NCBI GenBank assembly: GCA_945888435.1
Contig: CAMCZW010000013.1
Coordinates: forward strand, 1-46,895
Origin: a bacterium UBP8_UBA817
Lineage (GTDB): Bacteria > Margulisbacteria > Marinamargulisbacteria > SXXA01 > SICP01
Reading direction: 5' to 3'
DNA: 46,895 nt
Shown: one piece after another, positions 18,251-27,228 of the stretch
Layout of the letters: each line of letters starts with the position of its first letter
Numbering within the stretch: position 1 is the first letter of the stretch
Position numbers and translations under genes: made by a program
Notes under the pieces: generated by a model
What the model was told of the DNA's origin: nothing
The model's input: the letters and a program-made list of their open reading frames with translations, nothing else
Database searches by the model: none

Positions 18251-19222
18251 TTAAAGGATTAATTGCCGAAAGAGGGTGAGATGATCTTCTGCAATTTTGA
18301 GATGATCAAATTGAGATTGTACCCAGTCTCTGCAGTTTTTTGGAGAGAGTTGATCGATTTTAGAGATGGCTGAAATGAGATCTTCTTCTGTTTTACAGAC
18401 AAAGCCGGACACCTGATCCTTAACGACTTCATTCATGGCTCCGTTATCGAGGACAATGGCGGGGGTTCCGCAGGCATTGGCTTCGGCGGGGGCTAGTCCA
18501 AATGATTCGGGGCACATTGTTGGATAAATTAAGGCTTTTGCATTGCCTAATAATGCCGTTTTGGTACTGCCTCCCACTTCACCTTTGTGGCTTATGAAGC
18601 GATTCATTTTAAGTCGTAATTTCCAATTCATGCCCGGTCCACATAGGTAAAGCGGGGTTTTGCTTTTTTTTGCCACTCTCATGGCAATATCTACCCCTTT
18701 TACGCTCCAATTCAATTTTGCCATAAATATCAAATAATCTGATTTTGACTCCTGAAATGTGAATTCTGATAGATCAATAGGGTTATAAATTTGACTAATT
18801 GATGGTGAAGTCGGGGCATAGTCGTGCTGTTGGCTTTGGCTGATAAAAATGAGATGTCCAATTTGGGGTAAGTCCTCATTATAGCCATGAATGGTTGTTA
18901 CTAATGGAATACCTGGGAAATAGTGACTAATTTGCACTGCTGCATCGGAATGATTATGGATGATATCGGGCTCGAAAGGACATCGATTTTTGATGCTTTG
19001 AATATAGGCGTCTAATGTGGCGTTATCTGATTTTCGGGTAGGTAAAATTGGGGATTCGATGATATTTAATTTATCAGATTGACTTCCTTTAGGTCCTGCT
19101 AAAGCGGCTTGGATATGTAAGGCATCTAACCCCTTTAAAAGGTTAAAACACACTCGTTGTGTGCCCCCATATCCTTTTGTGGGTAGGGGTATTGATGGGG
19201 GAGCGATGATCAGGACTTTCAT
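18251..19222 (-). CDS. Family 4 glycosyltransferase
   Basis: A 323-residue GT-B transferase. The N-terminal domain starts MKVLIIAPPSIPLPTKGYGG with the glycine-rich GGTQRV acceptor loop, and has HNHSDAA and TTIHGYN segments. The C-terminal donor-binding domain has FMAKLNWSVKGVD, ALIYPTMCPESFGLAPAEANACGTPAIV, the classical ExxxxG-type motif of GT4 (PESFG...EANACGTP). It is the first gene of a three-gene minus-strand set. The start ATG has TACAGT 9 nt upstream and no ribosome site. It diverges from the GT4 gene at 19289. Confidence 0.9.
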   Translation of the reverse strand: MKVLIIAPPSIPLPTKGYGGTQRVCFNLLKGLDALHIQAALAGPKGSQSDKLNIIESPILPTRKSDNATLDAYIQSIKNRCPFEPDIIHNHSDAAVQISHYFPGIPLVTTIHGYNEDLPQIGHLIFISQSQQHDYAPTSPSISQIYNPIDLSEFTFQESKSDYLIFMAKLNWSVKGVDIAMRVAKKSKTPLYLCGPGMNWKLRLKMNRFISHKGEVGGSTKTALLGNAKALIYPTMCPESFGLAPAEANACGTPAIVLDNGAMNEVVKDQVSGFVCKTEEDLISAISKIDQLSPKNCRDWVQSQFDHLKIAEDHLTLFRQLIL

Positions 19223-19288
19223 GAAAAAATCACTGTAGCAGAATTTGATTAGACTTTATAGATTTTTTTTGATTTGCTACGGGTGTAT

Positions 19289-20182
19289 ATGAAAGTTGTT
19301 AGTTTGGTTAAACATCGGTTTGAGGATGGAGATTTTACAGGGGTTCCTCGGTTTGATTTTGAATTGCGAAAGGCAATACCTAGGTTGATTTCATTGAATA
19401 TGACGCTATTCAATTTACTTCGATTATATTATTGGGCACTGGTATGTCCTAAAGATATTGTTGTGATTACTTCGAGCGAATTATCTATCAAAGTCCCCTC
19501 TGCTATTAAAACTGTTGTGGTATTACATGGTTGTGCTCAGACTCACTTTGACAGAGACCCGTTTTGGCGAGATCGCATGGCCTTGCACTATTGTCATGCC
19601 CAATGCCAGATGTATACTCGCCCCAATCGTTGGTTTGTTTCTCCAGCTCGATGGACATCGGAAGAATTTTCCCGTCATTATCAAGTTCCTGCTGCTCAGA
19701 TTATTCCTCATTGGGTTGAAGTCCCTCCTCGACATGCTTCAAAAAAATCCAATCGGCCTATTGTTTTGGGGGATTGGCGTAATTTTAATAAAGGAAAGCA
19801 TATTATAGAGTCTTTAAAGCAGTATCGGTCTGATCTTGAATTTAGGACATTGCAGTGTACTTATGAGACGCGACACCAGATGTATCGTGATGCAGATGTC
19901 TATCTGTGTCTTAGTGCGTCCGAAGGGGGTAGTTATTCGATGTCTGATGCTGTTGCTTGTGGAGTGCCTGTAGTGACTACTGATGTTGGTAATTATCAGG
20001 AATATGATGTTGAGGTGATTCCATGGCAAGATCGTGAGCAGCCTCAGCTTGTGTCTGATGCCATCGATCGGGCACTTTTAAGGACACAGCGTAATTTTTT
20101 TGATACATATTCTTTACAAGATTGGTCTAAACAGTGGTCTGATTTATTAAATACTGTAATGCAGTCTAAGGTGCGCAATTAA
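19289..20182 (+). CDS. Family 4 glycosyltransferase
   Basis: A 297-residue GT-B protein. It starts MKVVSLVKHRFEDGDFTGVPRFDF with a TGVPRF acceptor loop, then VVVLHGCAQ, and ends with the donor site DADVYLCLSASEGGSYSMSDAVACGVPVVTTDVG, which matches the GT4 E-(x)n-E/G signature. A TTG at 19274 is open in frame, but the ATG at 19289 matches how the family begins. The first 66 nt upstream are the shared divergent region with the other GT4 gene. Its last 36 nt overlap the convergent deacetylase-like gene. Confidence 0.85.
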   Translation: MKVVSLVKHRFEDGDFTGVPRFDFELRKAIPRLISLNMTLFNLLRLYYWALVCPKDIVVITSSELSIKVPSAIKTVVVLHGCAQTHFDRDPFWRDRMALHYCHAQCQMYTRPNRWFVSPARWTSEEFSRHYQVPAAQIIPHWVEVPPRHASKKSNRPIVLGDWRNFNKGKHIIESLKQYRSDLEFRTLQCTYETRHQMYRDADVYLCLSASEGGSYSMSDAVACGVPVVTTDVGNYQEYDVEVIPWQDREQPQLVSDAIDRALLRTQRNFFDTYSLQDWSKQWSDLLNTVMQSKVRN

Positions 20183-20803
20183 GTTATCGAGGGACATTGT
20201 ATCTCCTGACTGAATAAGGTCTGCCTCCCAATTTGTATGCAGCGTAATTACTTTTTTTTCGGGTCCTTGTTTTGGAAATTGATTTGAAAAACCGTAAAAG
20301 TCAGAGTCAATCATTGGAATTGGGCTGTTGGGGATAATGGTTTCGCATAAACAGAGTGTAAACCCGACGGTGTGTAATGCCTGTAGTGTTTTGAGATTAA
20401 TTTGATTATTGGGGGGGATATAGGTGGTTATTGGGCGGTGAAGCTGGGTTTCGAGCCATGTTTTCCAATACTTTAATTTAGATGTAATTGTCGAAAGCCG
20501 ATGCCATTTAAATTCGTTTTGAACGCTGACTTTACCTTTTTTATTATTAGGATCTCCGATTTTAATCAGTTTTTTTGATAAGGTTGGATATTGATGATCA
20601 ATGCCGTGGAGTACTGGAATCATGAATTTGAGTTGGGATAAAAAATGGATCATTTGTGGGGTTAAAATGGCGGGAACAATTCCCAAATAATAGGGAAGTT
20701 GTGCTGTTTCAAATTTAAGCAGAATGGTATGGATCAGAGCCATGTCTGTCGGAATGGGTCTGATGCCGGTTGGATAATCGTCGATTCTGATGAGTGGTGC
20801 CAT
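20147..20803 (-). CDS. Polysaccharide deacetylase-like protein (DUF2334/NodB type)
   Basis: A 218-residue protein with the order RIDDYP (6-11), VLHGIDHQY with an H-x3-H pair (His66, His70), and YIPPNNQIN near 140. An early Asp-Asp and HxxxH are the metal-binding elements of NodB-type carbohydrate esterases, and the PPxxxxN block is typical of the DUF2334 branch. No signal peptide is seen. It probably removes acetyl groups from a sugar or glycan intermediate in this cluster. It converges on the GT4 gene and overlaps it by 36 nt at the 3' ends, and it diverges from the GT4 gene at 20850 with 46 nt between starts. TACAAT stands 10 nt before its ATG. Confidence 0.65.
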   Translation of the reverse strand: MAPLIRIDDYPTGIRPIPTDMALIHTILLKFETAQLPYYLGIVPAILTPQMIHFLSQLKFMIPVLHGIDHQYPTLSKKLIKIGDPNNKKGKVSVQNEFKWHRLSTITSKLKYWKTWLETQLHRPITTYIPPNNQINLKTLQALHTVGFTLCLCETIIPNSPIPMIDSDFYGFSNQFPKQGPEKKVITLHTNWEADLIQSGDTMSLDNLIAHLRLHYSI

Positions 20804-20849
20804 TGGTAGAGGTATTGTATAAATTTTTTGACTCTTCTACCATTGCTTT

Positions 20850-22091
20850 ATGATTCATACTTCTAAGTCGATGCTGCCGATTTTTTGCTTGTCTTCTCAA
20901 AATTGGTTTCATGAATTGTGGACCAATAAGCAACATTTAATGGACCGTCTGGCCAAGCAAGGTTTTGATGTTTTATATGTGTGTAAGGGCAGTAAGCCAC
21001 TTCTTAAATATATGTCTGCGACTTATGACGAAAGCGACGTCTTTCCTGGTCCTGGGATTGTCCGTGTTACCCCTCATTTGTACTTGGCAGAATCTCCAGA
21101 ATTACCTTTATTTGGGCTGTTTCCTTACACTCTTTATTTTGAACGGTTTTTATTTAAACTTAATCGTCTTAAAGCGGCATTTTTGCATGCCCAATCTCAG
21201 GGTAAATTACCCGTGTTGTGGGTCTACCACCCTGGGTTTGGTCACTATTTGGACAGTTTACCGAAGCCTTATTTTTTACTGTATGACTGTGTAGATGATT
21301 ATGCGAGTTTCCCTAGTGCAGCAGGCAATGTGAAGCGCCAAGAGTGGATTCGGTCGGGGGAGCATCAGCTGCTGACTCAGGCTCATTTAGTGACGACGAC
21401 GGCCCCTGCATTACAAGAGTCTAAATCTTTGATTTCCAATAATTGTCATTATGTCCATAATGTTGGCGATTTTGATCATTTTAATTTGGCGGAGACTCAA
21501 GCATTTGAACTGCCGAATCGATTATTTGGAATTGCTGGACCTAAAATCGGGTTTTTTGGTGCGATTTCAAGTTATAAGGTCGATATCGATTTATTAGTTC
21601 AATTGGCAAAGGCAAGACCCGAGTGGTCGATTTGCTTGATGGGACCGGTGGGTGGACATGACTCTCATTTGTCCTTAAGCCAGCTTAAAAAGTGCCCGAA
21701 TGTTCATTTCTTGGGGCCCGTGGAATATAATGATTTACCCCAATTTTTGGCAGCGATGGATGTTTTGATGATTCCGTATCGATCGAGTGATCATACCTTG
21801 CATGTGTTTCCTATTAAATTTTTTGAATGTCTTGCAACGGGTAAGCCTGTTGTGGTGACGCCGCTTCCTGCATATGAAGCCTATAGAGAAGTTGTCTATA
21901 CGGCTGGGACTGCTGTGGAATTTGAATCGTCTATCTTTAAAGCCATGACTGAAGATACGGCTGAGGATAAAGCAGAAAGAGTCACCTTGGCGAGACGGCA
22001 TGATTGGAATAGTCGGCTTTCTCATATTAAAAAATTGGCTGATCAGCGGATTACAGAAGTATTTGGCGATGCGTTTAAGGGGATATTTTAA
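20850..22091 (+). CDS. Family 4 glycosyltransferase
   Basis: A 413-residue GT-B protein. The N-terminal domain has LPIFCLSSQNWFHELWTNKQHLM and LPVLWVYHPGFGHYLDSLPKPYFLLYDCVDDYASF, as in transferases acting on exopolysaccharide intermediates. The C-terminal domain has IGFFGAISSYKVDIDLL, FLGPVEYNDLPQFLAAMDVLMIPYR and FFECLATGKPVVVTPLPAYEAY, the donor-binding E and TGKP region. No ribosome site precedes the ATG at 20850; a second Met at 20871 sits directly before the conserved region and is also plausible. The next gene follows after 17 nt. Confidence 0.85.
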   Translation: MIHTSKSMLPIFCLSSQNWFHELWTNKQHLMDRLAKQGFDVLYVCKGSKPLLKYMSATYDESDVFPGPGIVRVTPHLYLAESPELPLFGLFPYTLYFERFLFKLNRLKAAFLHAQSQGKLPVLWVYHPGFGHYLDSLPKPYFLLYDCVDDYASFPSAAGNVKRQEWIRSGEHQLLTQAHLVTTTAPALQESKSLISNNCHYVHNVGDFDHFNLAETQAFELPNRLFGIAGPKIGFFGAISSYKVDIDLLVQLAKARPEWSICLMGPVGGHDSHLSLSQLKKCPNVHFLGPVEYNDLPQFLAAMDVLMIPYRSSDHTLHVFPIKFFECLATGKPVVVTPLPAYEAYREVVYTAGTAVEFESSIFKAMTEDTAEDKAERVTLARRHDWNSRLSHIKKLADQRITEVFGDAFKGIF

Positions 22092-22108
22092 TTCCTAAAA
22101 TGATTTAA

Positions 22109-22915
22109 ATGGATATTGTTTTATTAAGACCACCGGTGGCTCCTTTTTTGTATCCTGTTTTTCAATTGATGACGGAATGCCAGTGTGATCGATTAGTGGT
22201 GATGACAGCGCCTCATCAGTCGTTGGTTCCACTTCACCAGGCTGGACAGGTGTTTGAAGTGGTGGAATACGAGTTTATGATGGATTGGACGCAGGCCTTG
22301 CGTGAGGCTATGGCGCTGACTACTTCTAATCGAGTACTGGTGATTGATCCCCAACTTCAATTTGAAAATCTCGATTTTGGATTGCTTAGTGAAACTACGG
22401 CGGATGTTACCTGGGTGTCAGTGGTATCGTCTCAAGCGGGCGAAGTGGTCGTAGATTCAAAGTCGATTCAGGATTTGAGGCCTCGATTTTCGGGGTATAT
22501 GATGGTGTGTCCTGAGCGGACGACTTTGCCCACAGCCGCGTGTTTTTTTGTGTCACGAGATGTATGGGTGCAAACCGGTGGGATTAACCCTGTATTTTGT
22601 GACATTCGGATATCGGCTTTGGAATGGATAGAGCGCTGTAGCCAATTAGGGTATCAGGTGCGCCATTTTGATGAGGGGTATTGCACCGATTATCCAACAT
22701 TTTTGTGGGACCTTTCGACGTCTAAACACCTTGAAGATCAGGTTGTTTTAGTGGATCAATATTCGCTTACATGGAAACGGCTGACTGTATTTCGATTTTT
22801 TTGTTTTCATTTTTTGGGATTAGTGATGATTTTATTATCCTTTAGAGTGAGGCATTTTCGAGCTATTATGAAGGCTGTGTTACGTTTGATTATGGTGCGT
22901 CCTAAGTTGTGTTAG
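22109..22915 (+). CDS. GT2-like protein with C-terminal membrane segment
   Basis: A 268-residue protein. VLVIDPQLQF (about 75-84) resembles the strand that carries the DxD in GT-A enzymes, and TAACFFVSRDVWVQTGGINPVF resembles the acceptor-side loop (typical ExGGFDExF) of family 2 transferases. Residues about 226-245 form a hydrophobic segment, FRFFCFHFLGLVMILLSF, that would anchor it to the inner membrane, followed by a basic tail. The core motifs are weak, so catalytic ability is uncertain. It starts 17 nt after the GT4 gene. TAAAAT lies 7 nt before the ATG, without a ribosome site. Confidence 0.55.
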   Translation: MDIVLLRPPVAPFLYPVFQLMTECQCDRLVVMTAPHQSLVPLHQAGQVFEVVEYEFMMDWTQALREAMALTTSNRVLVIDPQLQFENLDFGLLSETTADVTWVSVVSSQAGEVVVDSKSIQDLRPRFSGYMMVCPERTTLPTAACFFVSRDVWVQTGGINPVFCDIRISALEWIERCSQLGYQVRHFDEGYCTDYPTFLWDLSTSKHLEDQVVLVDQYSLTWKRLTVFRFFCFHFLGLVMILLSFRVRHFRAIMKAVLRLIMVRPKLC

Positions 22916-22929
22916 AGTTTTTGGTTTTC

Positions 22930-22938
22930 TGATATAGT
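22930..22938 (+). promoter_or_regulatory. Extended -10 promoter of the oxygenase-recJ pair
   Basis: TGA-TATAGT forms an extended -10 box in the 50-nt gap after the GT2-like gene. The predicted start near 22945 leaves a short leader with GGAG about 9 nt before the oxygenase ATG. No -35 of note. Confidence 0.45.
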
Positions 22939-22965
22939 TTTTGGACCAGTGTTGGAGTTGCAATT

Positions 22966-23787
22966 ATGAAAAAAATCTTTGATGAAGAACGCCTAATGTC
23001 TTTAGCTGAACAACATCATGCCGAGTACCAATCTCAGCAGCCTTTTCCTTATATTGTGATTGATAATTTTATGGATCCTGCGGTACTTCAGCCTGCGCTG
23101 GATGCATTTCCTAAAAAAGATGAGCTTGATTTTTATAAGTACGACAATGTGCTTGAAAAAAAATTAGCCATGGATCAAGTGGCTAAGTTGCCAGATCCGA
23201 TTGCGGATGTATTGCTTGCAATGAATAGTGCAATTTTTTTACAATTTCTAGAGAAATTAACTGGTATTGATGGGTTAATGGGGGATCCTTATTATCGGGG
23301 AGGCGGAATTCATCAGATTGTCCAAGGCGGCAAATTGGATGTCCATCTCGACTTTAATTTTCATCAAAAATTTCGATTAGACCGTCGTCTGAATGTGCTG
23401 ATTTATCTCAATCAGAATTGGAAAGAAGACTATGGTGGTTTTTTTGAAATCTGGAAGGGACACCGGGATGAAAAGGGCAAACATGTTTTAGAATCCTGTG
23501 AAAAACGTATCCTCCCACTCTTTAATCGATTTGTTGTTTTTAGTACTTCTGAAAAATCGTATCACGGCCATCCAGATGTCTTAACCTGTCCTGATGGGTG
23601 GACACGCAAGTCCATTGCGACGTATTATTACACGAACGGACGCCCTGAAGAGGAAAAGGTTTCAGCACATTCGACTACTTTTATTGCTCGACCTGAAGAC
23701 CCTCAAGATATTGAAACTGAACGTTTACGTGAATTACGTAATCAGGGACGGCTTGCTAGTAATATTACAAGCCAAAATGTAAGTTAA
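22966..23787 (+). CDS. 2-oxoglutarate/Fe(II)-dependent oxygenase (prolyl-4-hydroxylase-like)
   Basis: A 273-residue cytosolic dioxygenase. The iron triad and co-substrate residues are all visible: His127 and Asp129 in LDVHLDF, distal His200 in SYHGHPD, and Arg214 in WTRKSIATYYY for 2-oxoglutarate. The GGxxEIW segment between them belongs to the double-stranded beta-helix. This arrangement is that of the PF13640-type prolyl-hydroxylase family, where members hydroxylate proteins, peptides or small molecules. It directly follows the glycan cluster but has its own extended -10 promoter, and recJ begins 29 nt after it. The substrate is unknown; modification of a sugar-linked product or a protein are both possible. 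Confidence 0.85.
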   Translation: MKKIFDEERLMSLAEQHHAEYQSQQPFPYIVIDNFMDPAVLQPALDAFPKKDELDFYKYDNVLEKKLAMDQVAKLPDPIADVLLAMNSAIFLQFLEKLTGIDGLMGDPYYRGGGIHQIVQGGKLDVHLDFNFHQKFRLDRRLNVLIYLNQNWKEDYGGFFEIWKGHRDEKGKHVLESCEKRILPLFNRFVVFSTSEKSYHGHPDVLTCPDGWTRKSIATYYYTNGRPEEEKVSAHSTTFIARPEDPQDIETERLRELRNQGRLASNITSQNVS

Positions 23788-23816
23788 AAAAATTTTTTAA
23801 GTAAGGATTGATTAAT

Positions 23817-25799
23817 ATGTTTGATGAAAGCCGAGAAAGGTGGCACCTATTTCGCCCTGAACGTAATGACGTAGACCAAATTAAAGCTGATTTCGGTCTA
23901 TCTGATGTGAATGCTAAAACTCTTTTAGCTCGCGGAATTGGAAAAGATAAAAATGAGCTAAGAGACTTTTTAAACCCCCCATTTGAATTTATCACTTGTA
24001 CAGAAGGCCTTGCAGACGAGCATGAAATGACTCGCGCTGTAGACCGAATCGTTAAATCGATTGAGAGTAAAGAAAATATTGTAGTTAATGGTGACCCTGA
24101 CGCTGACGGTATTACTGCTGCGACCATCGTTGTTGCGGTTGTGCGTCATTTGGGTGGGCAAGTGGAATATGATTTCCCAACCCGTTCTCGTGAAGGCCAT
24201 GGATTACAGCCTCGTATTTTGGATGAAGCCAAAAGTAAAGGTGTATCCTTAGTTATTACAACAGACTGCGGAAGTAAAGATATTCCTGCCGCTGATTATG
24301 CAAGACAATTAGGCATTGATGTCATTATTTGTGACCATCACGTTTTAGGTAAAGTAAGACCAACGGTATTGGCTTTGGTTAATCCGTATACAGTAAAAGG
24401 ACCTTCTCCTTATAAGTACCTTTCGGGTGCCGGTGTTGCCCTTAAGATGATGATTGCTGTTGTAAATAAAATGGATAAACAGCTGACTGGTGAATATCTG
24501 GATTACCTTGTTGCGCTTGCAACACTAGGGACTATTTCTGACCGGATGTCATTTATGTCTCCAATGAACCGCGCCTTAGTGAACGAAGGAATGCGAGGAA
24601 TTAACGATACCCGAATGGAAGGCTTAAAAGCACTCAAAGATATTTCTTCTAAAGGAATTGAGGATTTGATGGCGAGAGATGTGTCTCGGACTATCGTTCC
24701 AAGATTAAATGCACCTGGACGAATTGGTAACCGAGAAGAAGGGATTCCTGACTCCAGGATCGTTGTGGATTTATTGTTACTCGGAATTGGTAAACAAAAT
24801 GCCAAAAGAGCCAGCAGTATCGTTGAAAAATTTGCTGATGTGTTTGAAATGGATCAGTCCATTAAGCGTTCTTCGCATGGTGTTCAAGAAGCGGCCATGG
24901 TTGATGACGTCAATGAACAACGTAAATATATTACCAGCCGTATTGAAGATGAAATCGAAGAGTATTTAGAATCTGGCGTGGATGTCAGTAAGGACCGTGT
25001 CGTCATTGTCCGCGGTAAAGACTGGAACCCTGGCGTTATCGGGATTGATACCGACCGATTGAGAGAGCGTTTTTTACGTCCTGCGATGGTACTCACAGAG
25101 TATTCTGGCGAGCAGTTTCTTAGAGGCTCAGTCAGAAGTATTCCTAAAATCAATATGTATAATGCCTTGGATAAAGTGGGCGACTTATTTTATGAAATTC
25201 ACGGACGTATTTTGTATCAAACAGAAGTTCAAACTGAACTAGGCCCACAACGTGTTAACGCATTTGGTGGCCATGCTCAAGCGTGTGGATTCTCAGTACA
25301 TCGTGATGATGTGGCTGAGTTTACTCAAATGCTTCGTGATGAAATGGATCGTCTTCCTGAAGCTGATTTTGAATTTAGCTACGAAATTGTAGATACGCTT
25401 CGATTTGATCAAGTCACTCCAGAATTGGTGGATGACCTTCATAAATTGACCCCATATGGCCAATATTTTGACTATCCATTGTTCTATGTTAAAAACGTTC
25501 ATATCAGCCAAATTAGAGCGTTTGGTAATCGTTACCAACGTAACCGTACTCCTCACATGGATTTCTTTGTGGGAGATGCGACTCACCAAAATAAACACCG
25601 TATTAATGCGGTTGGATTTGGACTGCTAGACAAATATAATTTGTTAAAACAACAACATGATCATGATCCAATGCTGGCCTTTGATGTGATTTCTAATGTG
25701 GAATTACACAGACGCGTCAGACGTGGACGTAAACCGATGACGGAATTTAGATTAAACGTTGTAGATATCCGGATTGCTGGACAACAAAACCTAGATTAG
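23817..25799 (+). CDS. recJ: RecJ-type single-strand DNA exonuclease (DHH/DHHA1)
   Basis: Mn/Mg-dependent 5'-3' nuclease of the DHH superfamily, for recombination and mismatch repair. The 660-residue protein has an N-terminal helical FLNPP segment (51-55), motif I as GDPDADGIT (92-100, where most RecJ have DYDVDG), DCGS (150-153), the DHH motif CDHH (172-175), SGAGVALK, and the DHHA1 motif FGGHAQACG near 484. The TTG at 23808 abuts the ribosome site TAAGGA (23802-23807), so the ATG at 23817 is the start. Length is about 80 residues more than typical RecJ, with an extra C-terminal region after the DHHA1 domain. The stop codon is the first triplet of the structured repeat that follows. Confidence 0.88.
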   Translation: MFDESRERWHLFRPERNDVDQIKADFGLSDVNAKTLLARGIGKDKNELRDFLNPPFEFITCTEGLADEHEMTRAVDRIVKSIESKENIVVNGDPDADGITAATIVVAVVRHLGGQVEYDFPTRSREGHGLQPRILDEAKSKGVSLVITTDCGSKDIPAADYARQLGIDVIICDHHVLGKVRPTVLALVNPYTVKGPSPYKYLSGAGVALKMMIAVVNKMDKQLTGEYLDYLVALATLGTISDRMSFMSPMNRALVNEGMRGINDTRMEGLKALKDISSKGIEDLMARDVSRTIVPRLNAPGRIGNREEGIPDSRIVVDLLLLGIGKQNAKRASSIVEKFADVFEMDQSIKRSSHGVQEAAMVDDVNEQRKYITSRIEDEIEEYLESGVDVSKDRVVIVRGKDWNPGVIGIDTDRLRERFLRPAMVLTEYSGEQFLRGSVRSIPKINMYNALDKVGDLFYEIHGRILYQTEVQTELGPQRVNAFGGHAQACGFSVHRDDVAEFTQMLRDEMDRLPEADFEFSYEIVDTLRFDQVTPELVDDLHKLTPYGQYFDYPLFYVKNVHISQIRAFGNRYQRNRTPHMDFFVGDATHQNKHRINAVGFGLLDKYNLLKQQHDHDPMLAFDVISNVELHRRVRRGRKPMTEFRLNVVDIRIAGQQNLD

Positions 25800-25925
25800 A
25801 CAGGTTAAAACGCCGCCATGCGGCCAAATTGCAAACCTTAACTACACCGCTACGGCTGAGGCCTCCGCTCCTTGGTAGTCTACGGTTTGCAATTTAACCA
25901 CCTGACAGTGTTTTAATCCTGTCTA
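25797..25925. repeat. Structured intergenic repeat, copy 1
   Basis: A multi-stem palindrome lies in the gap between the convergent recJ and mltG genes. The outer stem is TAGACAGG-TTAAAAC with GTTTTAATCCTGTCTA (one-base bulge). Inside it are a hairpin GCCGC-CAT-GCGGC (25812-25824), a perfect 12-bp stem AAATTGCAAACC (25826-25837) with GGTTTGCAATTT (25884-25895), and an inner ACTAC/GTAGT pair. The loop segments TTAACTACACCGCTA, CCGCTCCTTGGTAGTCT and TTAACCACCTGACA recur in copy 2 at 31531-31657, though the outer stem is different. It may serve as a two-way terminator here. Confidence 0.85.
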
Positions 25926-25958
25926 TATGGCTCTGGGTTTGGTATAGGGTTGATTTAT

Positions 25959-27161
25959 TTACCGTATGCCTAATGCGCTACGTTTTGCATGCATCTGGAT
26001 AACCTTTTGGGCGTGTTCCTTGTAGGTTAGGCTGAAGAGGTGGCGATGGGTCTCGGGGTCTGCGACGAAGTATAGGTAGTTGGTTTTCGCTGGGTTGAGG
26101 ACGGCTTTAATGGCCGCTAGACCTGGATTTGCGATTGGGCCTGGTGGTAATCCTATGGTGTAGTAGGTGTTGTAGGGGGACTCGATTTCGAGGTCCTTGT
26201 AGTAGATTCTTGGTTTGCTAGTGTTCTCTAGGGCATAGAGAACTGTTGGATCCGCTTGCAGTTTCATATTTTTTTTGATGCGATTGAAATAGACGGATGC
26301 GATGGTGGGCATTTCGCTTAAAAAGCTGGCTTCTCGCTCCACAATTGACGCGAGTGTAATGATTTGGTGGTTGCTTAACCTAACTGGCATTGTTTGTAGC
26401 GACTTGCTTTCGAGTACAGGGACGACTTTGAGGGTGAACTCGACTAATGAGGCCTTGATGAGGTTTTCTAGCGGGGTGCCTACTGAAAAATGGTAGGTAT
26501 TTGGGAATAAATATCCTTCAAGAGAGGGTGCGTCTTCTAAAAATGGGAAATCCTCTACATATAATTCTTTGCCGGTTTTGAGGAGGTAATTGAGGGTGTC
26601 TTGTTCGTTTTCGACGATGCCTATTTTTTCGAGGCGTCTTGCGAGTTTGAAGCAGTCAAACCCTTCGGGGATTGTGAGTTTGACGGGGGCAAGGCATGCT
26701 TTTGGATCGACTAAAATGGATAAGATTTGAATGGGGGTTTGATTTTCAGGAATAATAAATCGGCCGGCTTTGAGCTGGGAGGCCATCCCTTTGATACGGA
26801 CGTAGATGAGCGCTCCAGTAGTGCTTGGGATTAACCCTTTATTTTTAAGTTCAGTAATAATTTTAGTTGCGCTGGTATGAGGTGTAATTAAAAGAGATGT
26901 TTGGGGGGTTTGTTGAGGTTCTGTGAGCTGATAAATCATTAGTGAGATTAAAATCCCGATAATACTAATGACGGCAATAGTGCCTGCAATTATTTTTTTG
27001 GTGAGAGATGGAATCCTTTTTTTAGGAGTGGATTTTTTTTGGGGAGATTTTGGTGTTACTTTTGAAGGGGCAGGAATTTTTTTTAATGAGGCTTGGCTGC
27101 CTGTGGCCTTTGCCTTAGGAGCTGATTTTTTTTTGGGGATGCTACTTTTTTGAGTTGCCAT
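25959..27161 (-). CDS. mltG: Endolytic transglycosylase MltG (YceG family)
   Basis: Inner-membrane enzyme that cuts nascent glycan strands and sets their length during peptidoglycan growth. The 400-residue protein has a Lys/Pro/Ala-rich cytoplasmic tail (1-55), one membrane helix (about 56-78, KKIIAGTIAVISIIGILISL), a LysM-like region with LTIPEGFDCFKLARRL (162-177), and the catalytic YceG domain with EGYLFPNTYHF (215-225) and ASIVEREASF containing the likely catalytic Glu275. The C-terminal block TIGLPPGPIANPGLAAIKAVLNP is diagnostic. The basic tail of about 55 residues is longer than in E. coli. It converges on recJ. Confidence 0.95.
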   Translation of the reverse strand: MATQKSSIPKKKSAPKAKATGSQASLKKIPAPSKVTPKSPQKKSTPKKRIPSLTKKIIAGTIAVISIIGILISLMIYQLTEPQQTPQTSLLITPHTSATKIITELKNKGLIPSTTGALIYVRIKGMASQLKAGRFIIPENQTPIQILSILVDPKACLAPVKLTIPEGFDCFKLARRLEKIGIVENEQDTLNYLLKTGKELYVEDFPFLEDAPSLEGYLFPNTYHFSVGTPLENLIKASLVEFTLKVVPVLESKSLQTMPVRLSNHQIITLASIVEREASFLSEMPTIASVYFNRIKKNMKLQADPTVLYALENTSKPRIYYKDLEIESPYNTYYTIGLPPGPIANPGLAAIKAVLNPAKTNYLYFVADPETHRHLFSLTYKEHAQKVIQMHAKRSALGIR

Positions 27162-27228
27162 TCTGGGTCGATTTTATCATGGATCGGAAGTGATCCAAAA
27201 TGAACGGGCGGATAGACTACTTTCCGGT

